Shown in pieces: positions 24,251 through 32,530 of a stretch of 39,217 bases of DNA. Under the pieces are notes generated by a model, which did not search any database, was not told the origin of the DNA, and saw only the letters and a program-made list of their open reading frames with translations. Origin of the DNA: CAYYGL01 sp964471235 (GTDB lineage: Bacteria > Calditrichota > Calditrichia > RBG-13-44-9 > J075); contig CAYYGL010000018.1 of assembly GCA_964471235.1 (NCBI GenBank), positions 1 to 39,217 of the forward strand, in the 5' to 3' direction. Position numbers and translations under genes: made by a program. Position 1 is the first letter of the stretch. Each line of letters begins with the position of its first letter.

Positions 24251-25597
24251 TTAAAGGTCCAATCGCAATTCTTTCAAAATCTTATGCAGTCCCTGGCGGC
24301 TAATTCCGGCGGCTTCTGCCACCGCGCTCAAATTCCCATTATTCTTTACAATGAGCGGCTTGAAGTATGCCCGCTGAAATTCCCGCAGTGCTTGTTCCCG
24401 GGCATATTCATAGGGGAGATGCCGGTTTGTGGCATCGTCAAATATTCCCAGATCATCCACCCGGATATTCGGTCTCCCGTAACTGCGAATCACTGCCCGC
24501 CGGATCACCTTGCGTAATTCCCGAATATTTCCCGGCCAGTGATAACTTTTTAACACCAACAGCGTTTGGTCAGTGAAACGCTTTTTGCCAATCTTTTCTT
24601 TTTCCTGAATCTCCTTAAGAAAAAAATTTGCCAGGGGGAGTATGTCGTCCTCCCGCTCCCGCAATGGCGGAATCCGGATTTCCTCATCCGCTATTCGGTA
24701 GTAAAGTTCACTCAGGAATTCCCCATTTTGCAACTTCTCCTTTAAGTTGGCACTGGTGGCAGCGAGAAAGCGTACATCCACATCGAGAAATCGGCTGCTC
24801 CCCAAGGATTGAAACCGTTTTTCCTCCAATACTCGCAACAGGGCAGCCTGGGAATCCCGGGAGAGGAAACCAATCTCATCCAAAAACAGGGTGCCGCCAT
24901 TCGCCTGAATCAACTTTCCGATCTGGACATTCCGGGCGTCGGTATAGGCGCCCTGTTCATGTCCGAACATTTCATTGATAAACAGGGTGTCCGGAAGAGC
25001 GGCACAGTTTACCGCAATAAACGGCTTATCCTTCCGGTCACTGTGCTCATGCAGGAATCGAGCAGCGAGTTCTTTTCCCACACCGGATTTTCCGGTAATC
25101 AAAATAGAAAAATCAGTCGCAGCAAAGTGTTTTAATTGGTGAAATAAATCTTTCATTACCGAGGAGACCAGCATCATTTCCAGTTTCCCTACAGAAAAAG
25201 AGTTACAATGATTCGTGATATCATTTTCCACTAACAAATTCTCTAATATCATTCGCAGCACGATCAGTTGATCGGATTTTACAAAATATTCATGCGCTCC
25301 CCTGGAGAGGGCTTCCTTTGCAATGAGGTGGGAATCCTGGTTGGTTACTACAACAATTTTTAACTCCGGAAAACGGTCTCGTAAAATCGGCAGAACCTCA
25401 AGCCCTTCTTTTTCCCGTTTTAGAGCGATATCGAGTAAAAGAACCTCCGGATGTTGAGCTTCAATGATTTTTATCCCCTCGGAAATGGTAAGCGCCTCAA
25501 ACACCTGATACTGGTCTTGTAATAGATTATGGTATCCTTTCAGAAAAACCGGATCATCATCGATCATTACCAATTGGGGTTTATGAATACTTTCCAT
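24251..25597 (-). CDS. NtrC-family response regulator (sigma-54 activator)
   Basis: A 448-residue regulator with all three NtrC-type parts. Receiver: acidic cluster D13-D15, phosphoacceptor D56 (LLLDIAL), T85 and K107. AAA+ domain: Walker A GKSGVGKE (169-176), a sigma-54-contact loop reading GAYTDA (216-221) in place of the consensus GAFTGA, Walker B GGTLFLDE (234-241), and PPLREREDDI. C-terminal Fis-like helix-turn-helix: NLSAVAEAAGISRQGLHKIL. It should bind enhancer-like sites and open sigma-54 promoters when phosphorylated. The start overlaps the end of the upstream kinase gene by 17 bases, with AGGGAG seven or eight bases before the ATG, which ties it to that kinase. The Tyr and Asp in GAYTDA occur in some natural family members, so activity is not excluded. 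Confidence 0.95.
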   Translation of the reverse strand: MESIHKPQLVMIDDDPVFLKGYHNLLQDQYQVFEALTISEGIKIIEAQHPEVLLLDIALKREKEGLEVLPILRDRFPELKIVVVTNQDSHLIAKEALSRGAHEYFVKSDQLIVLRMILENLLVENDITNHCNSFSVGKLEMMLVSSVMKDLFHQLKHFAATDFSILITGKSGVGKELAARFLHEHSDRKDKPFIAVNCAALPDTLFINEMFGHEQGAYTDARNVQIGKLIQANGGTLFLDEIGFLSRDSQAALLRVLEEKRFQSLGSSRFLDVDVRFLAATSANLKEKLQNGEFLSELYYRIADEEIRIPPLREREDDILPLANFFLKEIQEKEKIGKKRFTDQTLLVLKSYHWPGNIRELRKVIRRAVIRSYGRPNIRVDDLGIFDDATNRHLPYEYAREQALREFQRAYFKPLIVKNNGNLSAVAEAAGISRQGLHKILKELRLDL

Positions 25598-28500
25598 TTT
25601 GAAACTCCCTGAATGTTAATTGAAATTTAGCGCCTTCCCCGCTTTCGGAGGGAAGAATTTCTATTTCCCCTCCGTAACGCCGGAGCAACTTGCGGGCATG
25701 AAACAGCCCCAATCCGGTGGAGGATTTGGTGGAAAAGGTTTCTTCAAAAATATGCTCCCGAATGGAAACCGGCACCCCCGGTCCGGAATCCTGAAGAACA
25801 ACCTTCACCCTCCCATCCCCCGGCTCCGTAATGGTTATTTGAATTTTTTTCTCTATTTGGTCTTTCATTGCTTCCAGCGAGTTGTTGAAAAGATTGAACA
25901 ATACTTGCTGAAAATCCTGCCTGCGAATCACGATGGGGCGAAGTTTTGCCTGCACAGGATTCATAATTAAAATTTCGGAAAATTGGGGAAACCTGGCAAG
26001 CACCTCATTGAGCATTTCCGGTAAGTCATTGGCATATCGTTCATCAATCTTAAACCGAATCCATTTCAGTTCTTCTTTCACAATCCCCACCCCTTCTGCG
26101 AGCTTGGTTGCGTGGGAAAGTTTCCATTTCCTTGCTGGAAAATTTTTCAAAATGGTACGAAAATTTTTGAGGGTTTGACGAATTTTCCCGGGATTAATAC
26201 CATTCAATTTCGTGCGCCACCCCACTAAAAATATTTCTTGCAACACCGGAAGGGTATCATTGAGAAAATATGACGCCTCGATTCCAAAATCTTCTCGAAT
26301 GCTTTCTCCACTTACCGGCGATTTTAAATTGTTGGCGAAAAAGAGCAGATGGTCGATTTGCTTCATCCCGGTCTCGTTATGATGAAATTGACGAAGCAGG
26401 TCAAACAGGTGAAAAACACCATCCGGGTCATTTTGTGCTACTAAGGAATAGCTGAAAAATTGCATCAGTACATAACCGGTAAAAAGCGTTATACCGACCG
26501 GGAGTATCCACAATTTCCAGGAAAACACATAAAAAAGTATAAATGAGGTGAGCAGGTATACGGAAAATAATACGCCGAGGAAGAACAAATGCTGGGAAAA
26601 GCGCCAGTAACCGGTTCGGTGGTGCCAGCTGCCGAAAAACACCAACAGTATAAACAGAAATATCGTTCGCAATGTCAGTTCCCGCCGATTTCGTTTATAC
26701 ACTAAGGAAAGAGCGAAAGTAGAAAGTTGTTCGGCAACATTTTTGGCAAATCCCGAATGTTCTGAAAATGTGTATGTATTACCGGGTGTTAAGTTTGGTC
26801 GGATTAACGATTCACCGGAGGGAAAACGGATCACCGCATCATAGCTTTTATCGGGCGAGATGCCAAAGTATGCCGCTGGAAGCCCGCTGCTGGCATAGCC
26901 GGTCTGGGTGGAAATCTGCCGGTAACCCCGCAAATAGTCAGAATCGCCAATATGACCGCTGTCGTATAACCAAACCTGCCCGCCGATTCCCATCCGGTTG
27001 CTCTTTTTCCCTTCCAACCAAATGGCAATATTATTTGGTTGGTTTAAAAAATTGGAAAGAATTTTGCTGCTCCCGAAAGGTCCATTGGCAACCACGATAT
27101 CCATATCGCCATCGCCGTCAAAATCTGCCGCGGCAGACCCTCGGGAATAATCGACCTTGTTGCCGCCAATGCCCAATGAATCTATTTCGAAATAGTTTCC
27201 CTGCCGGTTCCAGAAAATATAGTTTCTGCCCAGGGTGGTCAGGAAAAAATCCGGGTAACCGTTCTGGTCAAAATCCGCCCAGTTTGCGCCGTACGCCAGG
27301 AGTGAATATGAAATTCTTTTTTCCCTGGTGACATCGGTAAAGGTTCCCCTGCCGTCGTTGTTGAACAATGCCAGCGGCGTAACCCGATTCACCAACAGTA
27401 AATCCATATCTCCATCATTGTCATAATCCTGAAATGCCATGGACTGCGTACCAAAATCAAAGCGAGTGGTTAAATCCGGGGAACCCGTGCTGCGGTCTTC
27501 AAAAACCGGTAAACCGCTATCTTTGTTTATCCCTTTGTTTTCCAGATAGGTAATGGGATGATGAAGACGATAAAAGAAAAGGTCACAATCCCCGTCGCCG
27601 TCGGTATCTGCCCAGGCTGGCAAGCCGCCCCGGAGGGTTTGCAAAAATGGAAATTGATCGCTTACCTCCCGGAACCGCAGAAAACCTTTGTTTACAAATA
27701 TTCGAGGCAGACCCAATTCATCGCCGGTTATCATGTCTATCAATCCATCCTCATTAAGATCGAACAGAACCAATTGCGATACCCTGCCGGTTAAATGAAA
27801 TGCGGTTTCATTGCTCACATTCAAAAAACGGTCGTTTCCGGTGTTCTCATATAACAAGCAATTCCCTTTCAATGTCGATAAAATCGCATCACTATCGCCA
27901 TCATTGTCCAAATCAGCAAAATACACACCATTATCCCAGGTAGCAAACTGTTGAGTTCGGCTGATACCAAAAAGACCGCGTATTTTTGAGACTTCTATCT
28001 TAATCTTGTCGGATGTGGTCGGCCATTCTCCGGCAGTGTAAAAATTATTCTGGTTTTCAACACTTGTCAAATAAATATCGATTCCAGTGTGGGTATTTCG
28101 ATATAACCCCACCCCAAGGTGTCCGCTACCATTGACAGAGCCTAAAAATCTTGAAAAATCAAAATGAATTCTTTTGGAAGTCTTATTTGTTGAAGGGATA
28201 AATTTTGGAGTTAATAAGTACAGACGATTAAAAGAATGAAGAATAAAATAACTCGATTCTGGCACAGAAGATATGTATTGAGGAATGAATTCGATTCGCG
28301 TAATAGGTTGCATCCGAGGATAATCCAATCGCCAAAGGGTATCTTTCTTAAAAAAATAGGTAAGCGACTTTTCGGAAGGAATTGGATGAAAACCCCTTAA
28401 ATGTAAAAGAGTTGTATCCGGCACCACCTTCCTTTCCCGAACCCGAAAAAATTTCTCATCCTGTAGAAGAATAATTCCTGTGTCGGGAGTCGTCCCCCTC

Positions 28501-29213
28501 ATGCCATTAAAAATTTCCGGTGTTTGGGTTAATTGTACCCATAAGCCTTTGGTATATTGAAAAAGATATTGATTGGGGTTAGAATAGAGTTGTTGCGCTA
28601 CCACATAAAAACGGTCTTCGGAAAAAGCGGTTAGATGAAAAAAATTTCTGCAAATAATAGAGGGAAGATTTCGTCCCTTTTTACCGTCAAAAAAAATTAA
28701 ATCCCCCCAATTCCCGCAGGCGAGGAAGCGAGAACTGTCTAAGAATGTTGCTTCTTGTAATTTAAAGAAATTTGGAGAAAAGACTGGTTTCCATTGTTCT
28801 CCATCGAAATGATAGATTTTACTGTAGTAGTAAAATTTTGGGCCACTACAGATTATCCACGTATTTGTAGGAGAAAATGTTTTTAAAACTGAAATATCAG
28901 GATTCTTAACCGGAAAAGGTGGATCAAAAGGCTGCCAATGCTCTCCCCGCCATTCCCACAATCCGTCAATCCCCCCGCACACCGCATAATTTTGTGATGC
29001 AACACTCACCCAATTAATTTTTTGATAGGGGAGTTGGGGATACAGAAACAATTTCTGTTCTGCTTCCCGGGCGAATAATACCTCTATAATGATGAGCATT
29101 ACAAAAAAATATCTTCCGTGATAGGGAGAAATGTGACTTTCGGTTGGGTGAAGAATGCTTCCCGGAGGGGCGTTTGTTTCGCCGATTACTTTCATCATGA
29201 AAATGTGTATCAT
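25581..29213 (-). CDS. giant membrane histidine kinase, paralogue
   Basis: A 1210-residue kinase built like its partner downstream. A membrane-targeting segment lies around residues 36-48; there is no good ribosome-binding site at either ATG (29213 or 29195), so the exact start is open. Then propeller-like repeats (LWEWRGEHW, IYHFDGEQW, LIFFDGK), six FG-GAP motifs (from DLDNDGDSD at 434 to DFDGDGDMD at 697), ASPIC/UnbV domain (about 728-818), three membrane helices (about 850-925), a helical region and HATPase with NLFNNSLEAM (1107-1116), QDSGPGV and GLGLFHAR. As in the twin, no standard H-box is seen; both share FHHNETGMKQIDHL-like sequence just after the last helix. It is probably the primary partner of the regulator whose gene it overlaps. 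Confidence 0.88.
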   Translation of the reverse strand: MIHIFMMKVIGETNAPPGSILHPTESHISPYHGRYFFVMLIIIEVLFAREAEQKLFLYPQLPYQKINWVSVASQNYAVCGGIDGLWEWRGEHWQPFDPPFPVKNPDISVLKTFSPTNTWIICSGPKFYYYSKIYHFDGEQWKPVFSPNFFKLQEATFLDSSRFLACGNWGDLIFFDGKKGRNLPSIICRNFFHLTAFSEDRFYVVAQQLYSNPNQYLFQYTKGLWVQLTQTPEIFNGMRGTTPDTGIILLQDEKFFRVRERKVVPDTTLLHLRGFHPIPSEKSLTYFFKKDTLWRLDYPRMQPITRIEFIPQYISSVPESSYFILHSFNRLYLLTPKFIPSTNKTSKRIHFDFSRFLGSVNGSGHLGVGLYRNTHTGIDIYLTSVENQNNFYTAGEWPTTSDKIKIEVSKIRGLFGISRTQQFATWDNGVYFADLDNDGDSDAILSTLKGNCLLYENTGNDRFLNVSNETAFHLTGRVSQLVLFDLNEDGLIDMITGDELGLPRIFVNKGFLRFREVSDQFPFLQTLRGGLPAWADTDGDGDCDLFFYRLHHPITYLENKGINKDSGLPVFEDRSTGSPDLTTRFDFGTQSMAFQDYDNDGDMDLLLVNRVTPLALFNNDGRGTFTDVTREKRISYSLLAYGANWADFDQNGYPDFFLTTLGRNYIFWNRQGNYFEIDSLGIGGNKVDYSRGSAAADFDGDGDMDIVVANGPFGSSKILSNFLNQPNNIAIWLEGKKSNRMGIGGQVWLYDSGHIGDSDYLRGYRQISTQTGYASSGLPAAYFGISPDKSYDAVIRFPSGESLIRPNLTPGNTYTFSEHSGFAKNVAEQLSTFALSLVYKRNRRELTLRTIFLFILLVFFGSWHHRTGYWRFSQHLFFLGVLFSVYLLTSFILFYVFSWKLWILPVGITLFTGYVLMQFFSYSLVAQNDPDGVFHLFDLLRQFHHNETGMKQIDHLLFFANNLKSPVSGESIREDFGIEASYFLNDTLPVLQEIFLVGWRTKLNGINPGKIRQTLKNFRTILKNFPARKWKLSHATKLAEGVGIVKEELKWIRFKIDERYANDLPEMLNEVLARFPQFSEILIMNPVQAKLRPIVIRRQDFQQVLFNLFNNSLEAMKDQIEKKIQITITEPGDGRVKVVLQDSGPGVPVSIREHIFEETFSTKSSTGLGLFHARKLLRRYGGEIEILPSESGEGAKFQLTFREFQNGKYS

Positions 29214-29451
29214 TTAAGTACAACGGTTCAAGGATGTCATGGCTTCACTTTAGAAACCGAAAGCAAATTGGTCAACAATAAACCCGATTATTCGTACCTA
29301 TCACACGCTACTTGCTTGTGCCCCTAACAAAAGCCCTGCACACCTGTATTATTCAGATGTTTCTCAACAGAAAGCCACAGAGCTGGAAAATTCACTCCCG
29401 AATTTTTCAGAACCTGGTATTGGGTTAGCCATCTTTTCGAATATGAATTAA

Positions 29452-29480
29452 AATATAATATTTTCAAATTACATATACAA
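29452..29480 (-). promoter_or_regulatory. candidate promoter for the kinase-regulator operon
   Basis: TTGTAT (29480-29475), 17-base spacer, TATATT (29457-29452) on the minus strand in an AT-rich stretch. It would give a long leader of about 240 bases before the kinase start. Confidence 0.25.
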
Positions 29481-29523
29481 TGGGGGAATATTATTCACTT
29501 CATTAAAGACCAAACACAAAAAA

Positions 29524-29551
29524 CCTCCCGGCATTTTACCATACCGGGAGG
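29524..29551 (-). terminator. intrinsic terminator of the catabolic operon
   Basis: Perfect eight-base stem CCTCCCGG (29524-29531) and CCGGGAGG (29544-29551) followed on the minus strand by a T-rich tract (complement of the A-run at 29515-29523). It lies 130 bases beyond the dehydrogenase stop and separates it from the kinase operon. Confidence 0.85.
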
Positions 29552-29680
29552 GCTGTATTTTCCCCTCCTCTACTTTCCCTGGAGTCCACCCCATACATTT
29601 CGGCTGGAATCCGGATGTCTACGGAAGGATTCAAGTATAGAGTGCTGGCAGCTTCTCCTGAATGTTTCCCGGGATTCCCT

Positions 29681-31144
29681 TCAGTTGACTATCCCACCCA
29701 GGCACATATATTTTATCTCAACAAATTCCTCAATACCGTATTTGGAGCCTTCCCTACCGATACCGGATTCCTTCACGCCGCCAAAGGGTGCTACTGCGGT
29801 GGAAATCATCCCGGTGTTAATGCCCACCATACCGTATTCCAATCCTTCCGCCACCCTCCAGATGCGACCCACATCCCGGGCATAAAAATAAGCCGCCAGG
29901 CCATATTGGGTGTCGTTGGCGCGGGCGATGGCTTCCTCATCTTCCGAGAAGCGATACAGCGGTGCAACCGGTCCGAAAATCTCCTCACGGGAACATGCCA
30001 TCTCATCGGTAACATTGACCAAAACTGTGGGTTCGTAGAAGGTGCGACCCAACTCATGGCGTTTTCCGCCGGTAATTGCCGAAGCGCCTTTTTCAATGGC
30101 GTCGCTGACCAGCCGCTCCACTTTAGCAAGGGCATCCTCGTTGATCAATGGACCAATGGCAACACCTTCTTCCATGCCGTAACCCACTCGCAGTTTTTTC
30201 ACTGCGGCAGCGTATTTTTCGGCAAAGGCATCATACACCTTTTCCTGCACGAGAATCCGGTTGGCGCACACGCAGGTCTGCCCGGCATTGCGGTATTTGG
30301 ATGCCAGGGCGCCTTCAACCGCGGCATCCAAATCGGCATCGTCAAACACGATGAAAGGGGCATTTCCGCCCAATTCCAGGGAGACTTTCTTGACCGTATC
30401 AGCGCACTGGCGCATCAGCAGTTTACCAACTTCGGTGGAGCCGGTAAACGATAGTTTGCGCACCAGTGGATTTGCCGTTAACTCCCCGCCTACCGCTGCC
30501 GGAGCATTGGTGGTGAGCACATTAAACACACCGGGGGGAAAACCGGCTCTATCTGCCAGTTCTGCCAGTGCCAGCGCCGAGAGTGGGGTGTCTTCCGCCG
30601 GTTTTACCACCACCGTGCAGCCGGCTGCCAATGCCGGCGCCACCTTGCGGGTGATCATGGCATTGGGAAAATTCCAGGGGGTAATGGCTGCCACCACCCC
30701 AATCGGTTGTTTGATCACAATGATGCGCTTATCCCGGGCATGGCCGGGAATTACATCGCCATAGACCCGTTTGGCTTCTTCGGCAAACCACTCCACAAAA
30801 GAAGCTCCGTAGCGCACTTCCCCGCGGGATTCGGTGAGCGGCTTGCCCTGCTCGGTGGTCATCAACACCGCCAGGTCTTCCAGATTTTCCATCATCAACT
30901 CATACCAGCGCCGCAGGATGGCAGACCGTTCCCCGGCGGTCAGTTCCCGCCAGCCCGGAAGGGCAGTGTTTGCCATCTCGATGGCAACGCGGGTGTCCGC
31001 CACACCCAAATCCGGCACGGTGGTCAGCACTTCCCCGGTTGCCGGATTGGTAACCGGAAAGGTTTTCCCATCCGTTGCTGCTACCCATTGCCCATTCATG
31101 TATGCCCGGGAACGGAACAACCTTTCATCCTTCAAGCCTTTCAT
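29681..31144 (-). CDS. gabD: NAD(P)-dependent succinate-semialdehyde-type dehydrogenase
   Basis: A 487-residue aldehyde dehydrogenase closest in motif set to GabD. Visible: ITPWNFPNAMITRK (N of the oxyanion hole), VVKPAEDTPLSALAL, FTGSTEVGKLL, the catalytic Glu in SLELGGNAPFIVFDDADLD, the catalytic Cys in NAGQTCVCANRILVQ, and the GabD-like end GREGSKYGIEEFVEIKYMCLGG. It would oxidise succinate semialdehyde, or a related semialdehyde, to the acid in the cytoplasm. GGAGA lies about seven bases before the ATG. It is the third gene after a cyclase and a CoA-transferase with a 143-base gap, and the operon ends at the terminator at 29524-29551. The exact aldehyde is inferred from family only. Confidence 0.88.
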   Translation of the reverse strand: MKGLKDERLFRSRAYMNGQWVAATDGKTFPVTNPATGEVLTTVPDLGVADTRVAIEMANTALPGWRELTAGERSAILRRWYELMMENLEDLAVLMTTEQGKPLTESRGEVRYGASFVEWFAEEAKRVYGDVIPGHARDKRIIVIKQPIGVVAAITPWNFPNAMITRKVAPALAAGCTVVVKPAEDTPLSALALAELADRAGFPPGVFNVLTTNAPAAVGGELTANPLVRKLSFTGSTEVGKLLMRQCADTVKKVSLELGGNAPFIVFDDADLDAAVEGALASKYRNAGQTCVCANRILVQEKVYDAFAEKYAAAVKKLRVGYGMEEGVAIGPLINEDALAKVERLVSDAIEKGASAITGGKRHELGRTFYEPTVLVNVTDEMACSREEIFGPVAPLYRFSEDEEAIARANDTQYGLAAYFYARDVGRIWRVAEGLEYGMVGINTGMISTAVAPFGGVKESGIGREGSKYGIEEFVEIKYMCLGGIVN

Positions 31145-31287
31145 AATATTTCTCCGTAATGTCAGGTATTTGTTCTATCCGTTTTTATCTTGTTAAAGAA
31201 TATTGTCCCGATGATTGGATGCCAGCAACCATTTCGTCACTCTCCACCTGCATGTGGCATGAATGCCAATTGTGAAAATGGCTCCTA

Positions 31288-32526
31288 TTAAACCGCTCCG
31301 GAGGATTTCAAGTTCTCTATTTCCCTCTTTGCGTATCCCAGTTCCTGTAAAATTTCTTCGGTATGTTCGCCTAACAGGGGCGGCGGCAAGCGATAGCTAA
31401 CCGGGGTCATGCTGAGCTTGACCGGATTCCCTAACGAGCGGATTACGCCCAGGAGCGGATGCTCCAATTCGATGATCATCTCCCTTGCTAAAACATGCTC
31501 GTCGTTCAAAATTTTTTCCGGTCGATTCACCAGCCCCACCGGGATGCCGGCAGCTTCCAGTTTTTGTATCCATTCCTGTGCCAGTGCCTGGCGAAACCGC
31601 TCATTGAGGATGGGGATCAGTTCCTCCCGGTGCTGCAAGCGCTTGGCATTACTCTCAAACCGGGGGTCCTGTCCCAATTCCGGTAAATCAAGAACGGTGA
31701 TCAATTTTTTCCAGAGGGTTTCATTTCCCGCCCCGACCATAATCCACTCATCTCCCGTGGGGAAAGGTTGATAGGGAACAATGGATGGATGGGCATTTCC
31801 CATTTTTTGAATCGGCTCCCCGGTTGCCAGGTAGTTGCTGGCAATGTTTGCCAGCCAGGTGAGTTGAGCATCCAACAAGGCGGTGTCAATGCACTGCCCC
31901 TCCCCGGTGCGTTCCCGGGCAAACAGGGCAGTCACAATTGCCAGGGCGGTATAGATGCCGGCAGAGATATCGGCAATGGGCGTGGGAAAGCGGATCGGTC
32001 CGTGTTCCTTTTCCCCGGTAATGTACATCGTACCGCTCATTCCCTGGGCAATTACGTCATAGCCCGGTTTCTCGGCGTAAGGGCCGCTGTTACCAAACCC
32101 GGAGATGCTCGCCCAGATTAAGCGGGGATTCACCCGCTGGCAGGTTCCCGCATCAATTCCTAATTTTTGGCGGGAAGACTGCCGGGGAACGTTCTGCACC
32201 AGAACATCCGCCCGGGCAATCAGTTTCTCCATTACCTTTTTCCCGTCCGGGTGAGAGAGGTTCAGGGTTAAGCCGCGTTTGTTGCGATTGGTGCCCAGAA
32301 AATAAGCGCTTACGTTGCCAATAAACGGCGGTCCCCATCCCCGTGCCTGGTCCCCGGCAGGCGGCCGCTCAATTTTAATGACGTCCGCCCCCAAATCTCC
32401 CAACATCTGGGTGCAATACGGACCCGCCAGGGCAGTGGTGTGGTCCAGAACCACTATCCCTTTCAGGGGAGAGGATGAACTGGATTGGGGTGATGTGGCT
32501 TCCGGTGACATGGAATTTTGCCTCAT
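31288..32526 (-). CDS. class III CoA-transferase (CaiB/BaiF family)
   Basis: A 412-residue CoA-transferase. The family pattern is plain: GIVVLDHTTALAGPYCTQMLGDLGADVIKIE near residue 25, NRNKRGLTLNL, PKLIWASISGFG-like (PRLIWASISGFGNSGPYAEKPGYD), and the DISAG segment containing the expected nucleophilic Asp. These enzymes move CoA between carboxylic acids, for example formyl, carnitine or succinyl donors. The start at 32526 comes four bases after the cyclase stop; ATG at 32511 has GAGG nine bases upstream and may be used instead. Its substrate should be linked to its partners, a cyclase/hydrolase and an aldehyde dehydrogenase, but cannot be named. Confidence 0.88.
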   Translation of the reverse strand: MRQNSMSPEATSPQSSSSSPLKGIVVLDHTTALAGPYCTQMLGDLGADVIKIERPPAGDQARGWGPPFIGNVSAYFLGTNRNKRGLTLNLSHPDGKKVMEKLIARADVLVQNVPRQSSRQKLGIDAGTCQRVNPRLIWASISGFGNSGPYAEKPGYDVIAQGMSGTMYITGEKEHGPIRFPTPIADISAGIYTALAIVTALFARERTGEGQCIDTALLDAQLTWLANIASNYLATGEPIQKMGNAHPSIVPYQPFPTGDEWIMVGAGNETLWKKLITVLDLPELGQDPRFESNAKRLQHREELIPILNERFRQALAQEWIQKLEAAGIPVGLVNRPEKILNDEHVLAREMIIELEHPLLGVIRSLGNPVKLSMTPVSYRLPPPLLGEHTEEILQELGYAKREIENLKSSGAV

Positions 32527-32530
32527 GAAA

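Larger units (their letters stand above)
29214..29680. other. 467-base gap between kinase and dehydrogenase genes
   Basis: AT-rich, with no gene on either strand that I would support. The left 240 bases would be the kinase leader. The middle holds a promoter-like pair (29452-29480), and the right end holds a terminator (29524-29551) for the catabolic operon. The rest shows no clear structure. Confidence 0.5.

Noticed and set aside
29214..29451. sigma-54 promoter for the kinase operon
   Set aside because: I scanned for GG-N10-GC on the minus strand and found no acceptable match in this leader.
29615..30454. 279-codon plus-strand open frame antisense to the dehydrogenase
   Set aside because: It lies almost entirely within a well-supported dehydrogenase gene on the other strand, has no ribosome-binding site, and its residues show no domain pattern; it arises from the codon bias of the real gene.
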